Shown here one piece after another: positions 22,715 to 24,538 of a stretch of 24,538 bases of DNA (within the stretch, counting starts at the first letter, position 1; each line of letters starts with the position of its first letter). The notes under the pieces were generated by a model. That model was not told the DNA's origin. It ran no database searches and was given only the letters and a program-made list of their open reading frames with translations. The translations under genes were made by a program, and so were the position numbers. The stretch comes from CAZDIO01 sp964505555 (GTDB taxonomy: Bacteria; Bdellovibrionota_C; UBA2361; SZUA-149; CAZDIO01). The DNA lies in assembly GCA_964505555.1 (NCBI GenBank), contig CAZDIO010000007.1, positions 1-24,538 of the forward strand. The letters are read 5' to 3'.

Positions 22715-23694
22715 AGGCGGTGTTGAAGACTTTTTTCAGCGAGGGTTTTTAGTTCAGAAAGTGAGATGCCGAGTTCATGGGCGAGGAGATAATTATCTAC
22801 AAGGGATTTTTGAAAGATACCGGGATCGTCAGAGCCGAGAATGACATTGAGACCTTGATGGAGCATCTCCGGAAGGGGGTGGCTGTTTTTGTCGGTAAGT
22901 TTGAGACAGATATTGCTCCAGGGACAAACTTCGATTGGGATTTGAAGTTCTCTCAGTTTCTTTACGAGTGAAGGACTTTTTAGAGCGGTAATTCCGTGGC
23001 CGATTCGGAGGGGCTCGAGGGCGAGGGCTTCTTCAATACTTTCTGGTCCTGCGGTTTCACCAGCATGGGCAAGGGTGTGAAAGCCTAACTGTTTTGCTTT
23101 TTTAAAAGCAGCTTTAAATCTGTTGGCAGATGCAACTGCTTCGTAACCGGCAAGCCCGATAGCGCCTACCGAAACGCCCATTTTTTTTGCGTCTGTTGCA
23201 AGTTCCAATACCTCCTCTTCATGACGGCTTGAGTTTCTTACGATGTCAAAAATCCAGGTGAAGTGCACACCATAGACGGTGGCCACACGTTCCTGTGCGG
23301 CTTTTAATCCTTCAAAGAGAGGGTAAACATCTCTTCCCAGCGAGAGAAAAGTTGTTGGAGAGAAGTAAATCTCTACATCGGTAATGTTTTCTCCTTGCGC
23401 CTGTTTGGCATATTCTTCGCTGATCAGAAGGATATCTTTTGGAGTCTGAATGCACTCGACGATCTTTACGTAGAGCCCAATGAAGTCCTGAAATGAATTG
23501 AGCAGGGGAGCTTCTTCTGTGATTCCTTGTGGGGGGTGGTAGGGAGGGGTGTTTGGGAAATTTACAGGAGTGGTAAGACTTACGTCATTTTGTTCAGCAA
23601 GAAATGAAAGCAGACGAGGAGTTACTGTTCCTTCAAGATGAACATGAAGCTCAGCTTTTTTAAGTTCTTTTAGAAATACGTGTGCTTCTTCCAC
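22708..23694 (-). CDS. add: adenosine deaminase family protein
   Basis: A 328-residue amidohydrolase that should deaminate adenosine (or adenine, as some family members do) in purine salvage. All metal and catalytic residues are in place: H17 and H19 in AELHVHLEG, H210 and E213 in LAHAGETAG, H233 in RIGHGI, and D289/D290 in GSDDPGIF. The substrate-binding stretch PIEVCPWSNICL (253-264) fits too. The protein ends shortly after SLQHRLC, somewhat before the usual family end. The start is a GTG at 23694; an in-frame stop lies 21 nt upstream and no ATG is available before the first catalytic motif. No clear Shine-Dalgarno is seen. Its stop overlaps the start of the 724-residue membrane protein gene. 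Adenine versus adenosine specificity cannot be decided by eye. Confidence 0.9.
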   Translation of the reverse strand: MEEAHVFLKELKKAELHVHLEGTVTPRLLSFLAEQNDVSLTTPVNFPNTPPYHPPQGITEEAPLLNSFQDFIGLYVKIVECIQTPKDILLISEEYAKQAQGENITDVEIYFSPTTFLSLGRDVYPLFEGLKAAQERVATVYGVHFTWIFDIVRNSSRHEEEVLELATDAKKMGVSVGAIGLAGYEAVASANRFKAAFKKAKQLGFHTLAHAGETAGPESIEEALALEPLRIGHGITALKSPSLVKKLRELQIPIEVCPWSNICLKLTDKNSHPLPEMLHQGLNVILGSDDPGIFQKSLVDNYLLAHELGISLSELKTLAEKSLQHRLC

Positions 23695-23755
23695 GGGAGT
23701 TTTTAGGACAACTTAACCGTTTGCCCTTACGGCATCAAGGCGAAAACCTTGTTTG

Positions 23756-24463
23756 TTATGTTTTTTGTGCCGCCTGCCTTACAAAAGCACAGATGAGAGG
23801 ATGAGGTTCATTAGTAAACGCAGAGAGCTCTGGTTGAAAAAGTGTTCCAATATAAAAGGGGTGAGTTAGATGCTCAAGAACTCGTGCTTCTCCGTTTTCA
23901 TCAGTGCCGATAAATTGAAGCTCACTTTTATTAAAAAGATCTCGGTAGGTGGGATTTAACCCAAAGTTGCAATGATATCCTTCGACGATCTGTTTTGAAC
24001 CGTAATACTTTCTTACCTGAGAGTTTTCCGAAAGAGAGATCTTGCCATGCTGTCCAACAAGGGAACATGAAAGACGAGAAACGAGGGGAAAGGGGGTATT
24101 GGGATCTGATTCTGTATGATCTGCAGACTGAACATCTAATACGTTTCGTGCATACTCAATAAGCATATGCTGAAACCCTCCGCACGTTCCAAATGTGGGA
24201 AGAGAGTTTAATCTTCCGTAGGAGAGGGCATCTAATACTCCAGGCATATTTGCATATGGGCTATTTGGTACTAACCATAAGGCGGAGTAGCCGAGTAGAG
24301 AATCCTTAACGTCTTTAGAAAGAGAGTCTGTTTTACACCATGTAAACGTCAGGGAAACACCGGTAGAAGCCTGTGCAAGTTCTAAGGCTTTCGGGATAGC
24401 AAGGTGTGCCTTTACCGTTTCGTTGTAGTCACCAAGGAGGCATATAGATGGTGGTTTAGACAT
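23756..24463 (-). CDS. CTP synthase C-terminal (class I glutamine amidotransferase)-like protein
   Basis: A 235-residue stand-alone protein resembling the glutaminase half of CTP synthase without its synthetase half, as in the family named CTP synthase C-terminal region-related (seleno)protein. The nucleophile is in TFGTCGGFQHM (C94, where some homologues carry selenocysteine). The C-terminal triad region reads HPFYIGTLFQPEL (201-213): where CTP synthase has His-Pro-Glu, this has Gln210-Pro-Glu212, so the usual catalytic His is missing. It may not be a normal glutaminase. I start it at ATG 24463; upstream in frame is only a translated palindromic repeat (RDCFAPLAT). A TGCTATAAA extended -10 ends 6 nt before the ATG, so it may be leaderless. 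Its role and substrate are unknown. Confidence 0.82.
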   Translation of the reverse strand: MSKPPSICLLGDYNETVKAHLAIPKALELAQASTGVSLTFTWCKTDSLSKDVKDSLLGYSALWLVPNSPYANMPGVLDALSYGRLNSLPTFGTCGGFQHMLIEYARNVLDVQSADHTESDPNTPFPLVSRLSCSLVGQHGKISLSENSQVRKYYGSKQIVEGYHCNFGLNPTYRDLFNKSELQFIGTDENGEARVLEHLTHPFYIGTLFQPELSAFTNEPHPLICAFVRQAAQKT

Positions 24464-24468
24464 GGTGT

Positions 24469-24477
24469 TTTTATAGC
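24469..24477 (-). promoter_or_regulatory. candidate extended -10 promoter (TGCTATAAA) for the GATase-like gene, possibly leaderless
   Basis: On the minus strand, TGC-TATAAA matches the extended -10 form TGnTATAAT and ends about 6 nt before the ATG at 24463. That puts the expected transcription start on or beside the start codon, and no Shine-Dalgarno is present. No good -35 is visible; the repeat at 24489-24520 lies just upstream. Confidence 0.4.
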
Positions 24478-24488
24478 ATACACCCCCT

Positions 24489-24520
24489 GTCGTTGCGAGC
24501 GGAGCGAAGCAATCTCGTAC
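24489..24520. repeat. dispersed GC-rich imperfect palindromic repeat (TTGCGAGC..GCGAAGCAATCTCG type)
   Basis: The plus strand carries GTTGCGAGCGGAGCGAAGCA (24492-24511), followed by ATCTCG. TTGC and GCAA flank an inner GC-rich hairpin. Repeats with this core (ATTGCGAGC..GCGAAGCAATC) are scattered in many bacterial genomes and, when translated in one frame, give peptides such as RDCFAPLA, seen here just upstream of the GATase-like gene. This copy lies at the window's edge, in the upstream intergenic region. Confidence 0.7.
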
Positions 24521-24538
24521 CATACATGAGGGTTCGAG

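Noticed and set aside
23736..23760. CAAGG/CCTTG hairpin followed by a T-rich stretch on the plus strand, like a terminator
   Set aside because: No plus-strand gene lies upstream, and on the minus strand the same hairpin is not followed by Ts. It may be a leader structure of the deaminase gene, but the stem is only 5 bp.
1..24538. tRNA, rRNA, CRISPR arrays, transposases or attachment sites
   Set aside because: None was found by reading both strands; no clover-leaf, regularly spaced repeats or mobile-element genes are evident, apart from the palindromic repeats described.

Overview
The window (about 24.5 kb, moderate GC with AT-leaning third codon positions over most of its length) looks like chromosomal DNA of a Gram-negative bacterium. 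Supporting signs are two L,D-transpeptidases with signal peptides, a heptosyltransferase-type GT9 enzyme, and a secreted beta-rich protein that could sit in the outer membrane. A palindromic repeat of the 'TTGCGAGC..GCGAAGCAATC' type at the right edge is common in uncultivated deltaproteobacterial-type (Bdellovibrionota/Myxococcota-like) and some other genomes. I cannot place the organism more precisely, and that assignment is low confidence. No rRNA, tRNA, CRISPR array, transposase or phage gene is visible.

Layout. (1) 77-7793, minus strand: a tight seven-gene cell-surface glycan cluster. In transcription order it encodes a GT9 glycosyltransferase, a zinc-ribbon methyltransferase, two multi-pass GT-C-like membrane proteins, two more class I methyltransferases and a polysaccharide flippase. 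Several junctions are ATGA overlaps, and one has its ribosome-binding site inside a G6:C6 hairpin. (2) 7794-13795: a mixed envelope and ion region with short transcription units on both strands. It holds a membrane/zinc-ribbon protein, a YcbB-like L,D-transpeptidase and a second L,D-transpeptidase of the YkuD_2 type, a minimal K+ channel, a small FUSC protein, and a VIT1/CCC1-like membrane protein followed immediately by a signal-peptide protein. (3) 13796-24463, minus strand: an orphan CTP-synthase-like glutaminase domain protein, an adenosine deaminase family enzyme overlapping a 724-aa membrane protein, the DUF1015-serA-serC serine block, a second large membrane protein (611 aa), and a Ca2+/H+ exchanger.

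How the genes work together. Region 1 can plausibly build (GT9, GT-C proteins), methylate (three methyltransferases) and export (flippase) a lipid-linked surface glycan. Region 2 remodels peptidoglycan and moves ions. In region 3, SerA and SerC make phosphoserine from 3-phosphoglycerate, and DUF1015 is co-transcribed with them but has no assigned reaction.

The most unusual element is a 138-bp, 28-bp-arm palindrome inserted exactly in frame (46 codons) in a cytoplasmic-type loop of the 724-aa membrane protein gene. It sits in a 5' third of that gene whose codons end almost uniformly in C, giving a C-rich, G-poor mRNA unlike its neighbours.
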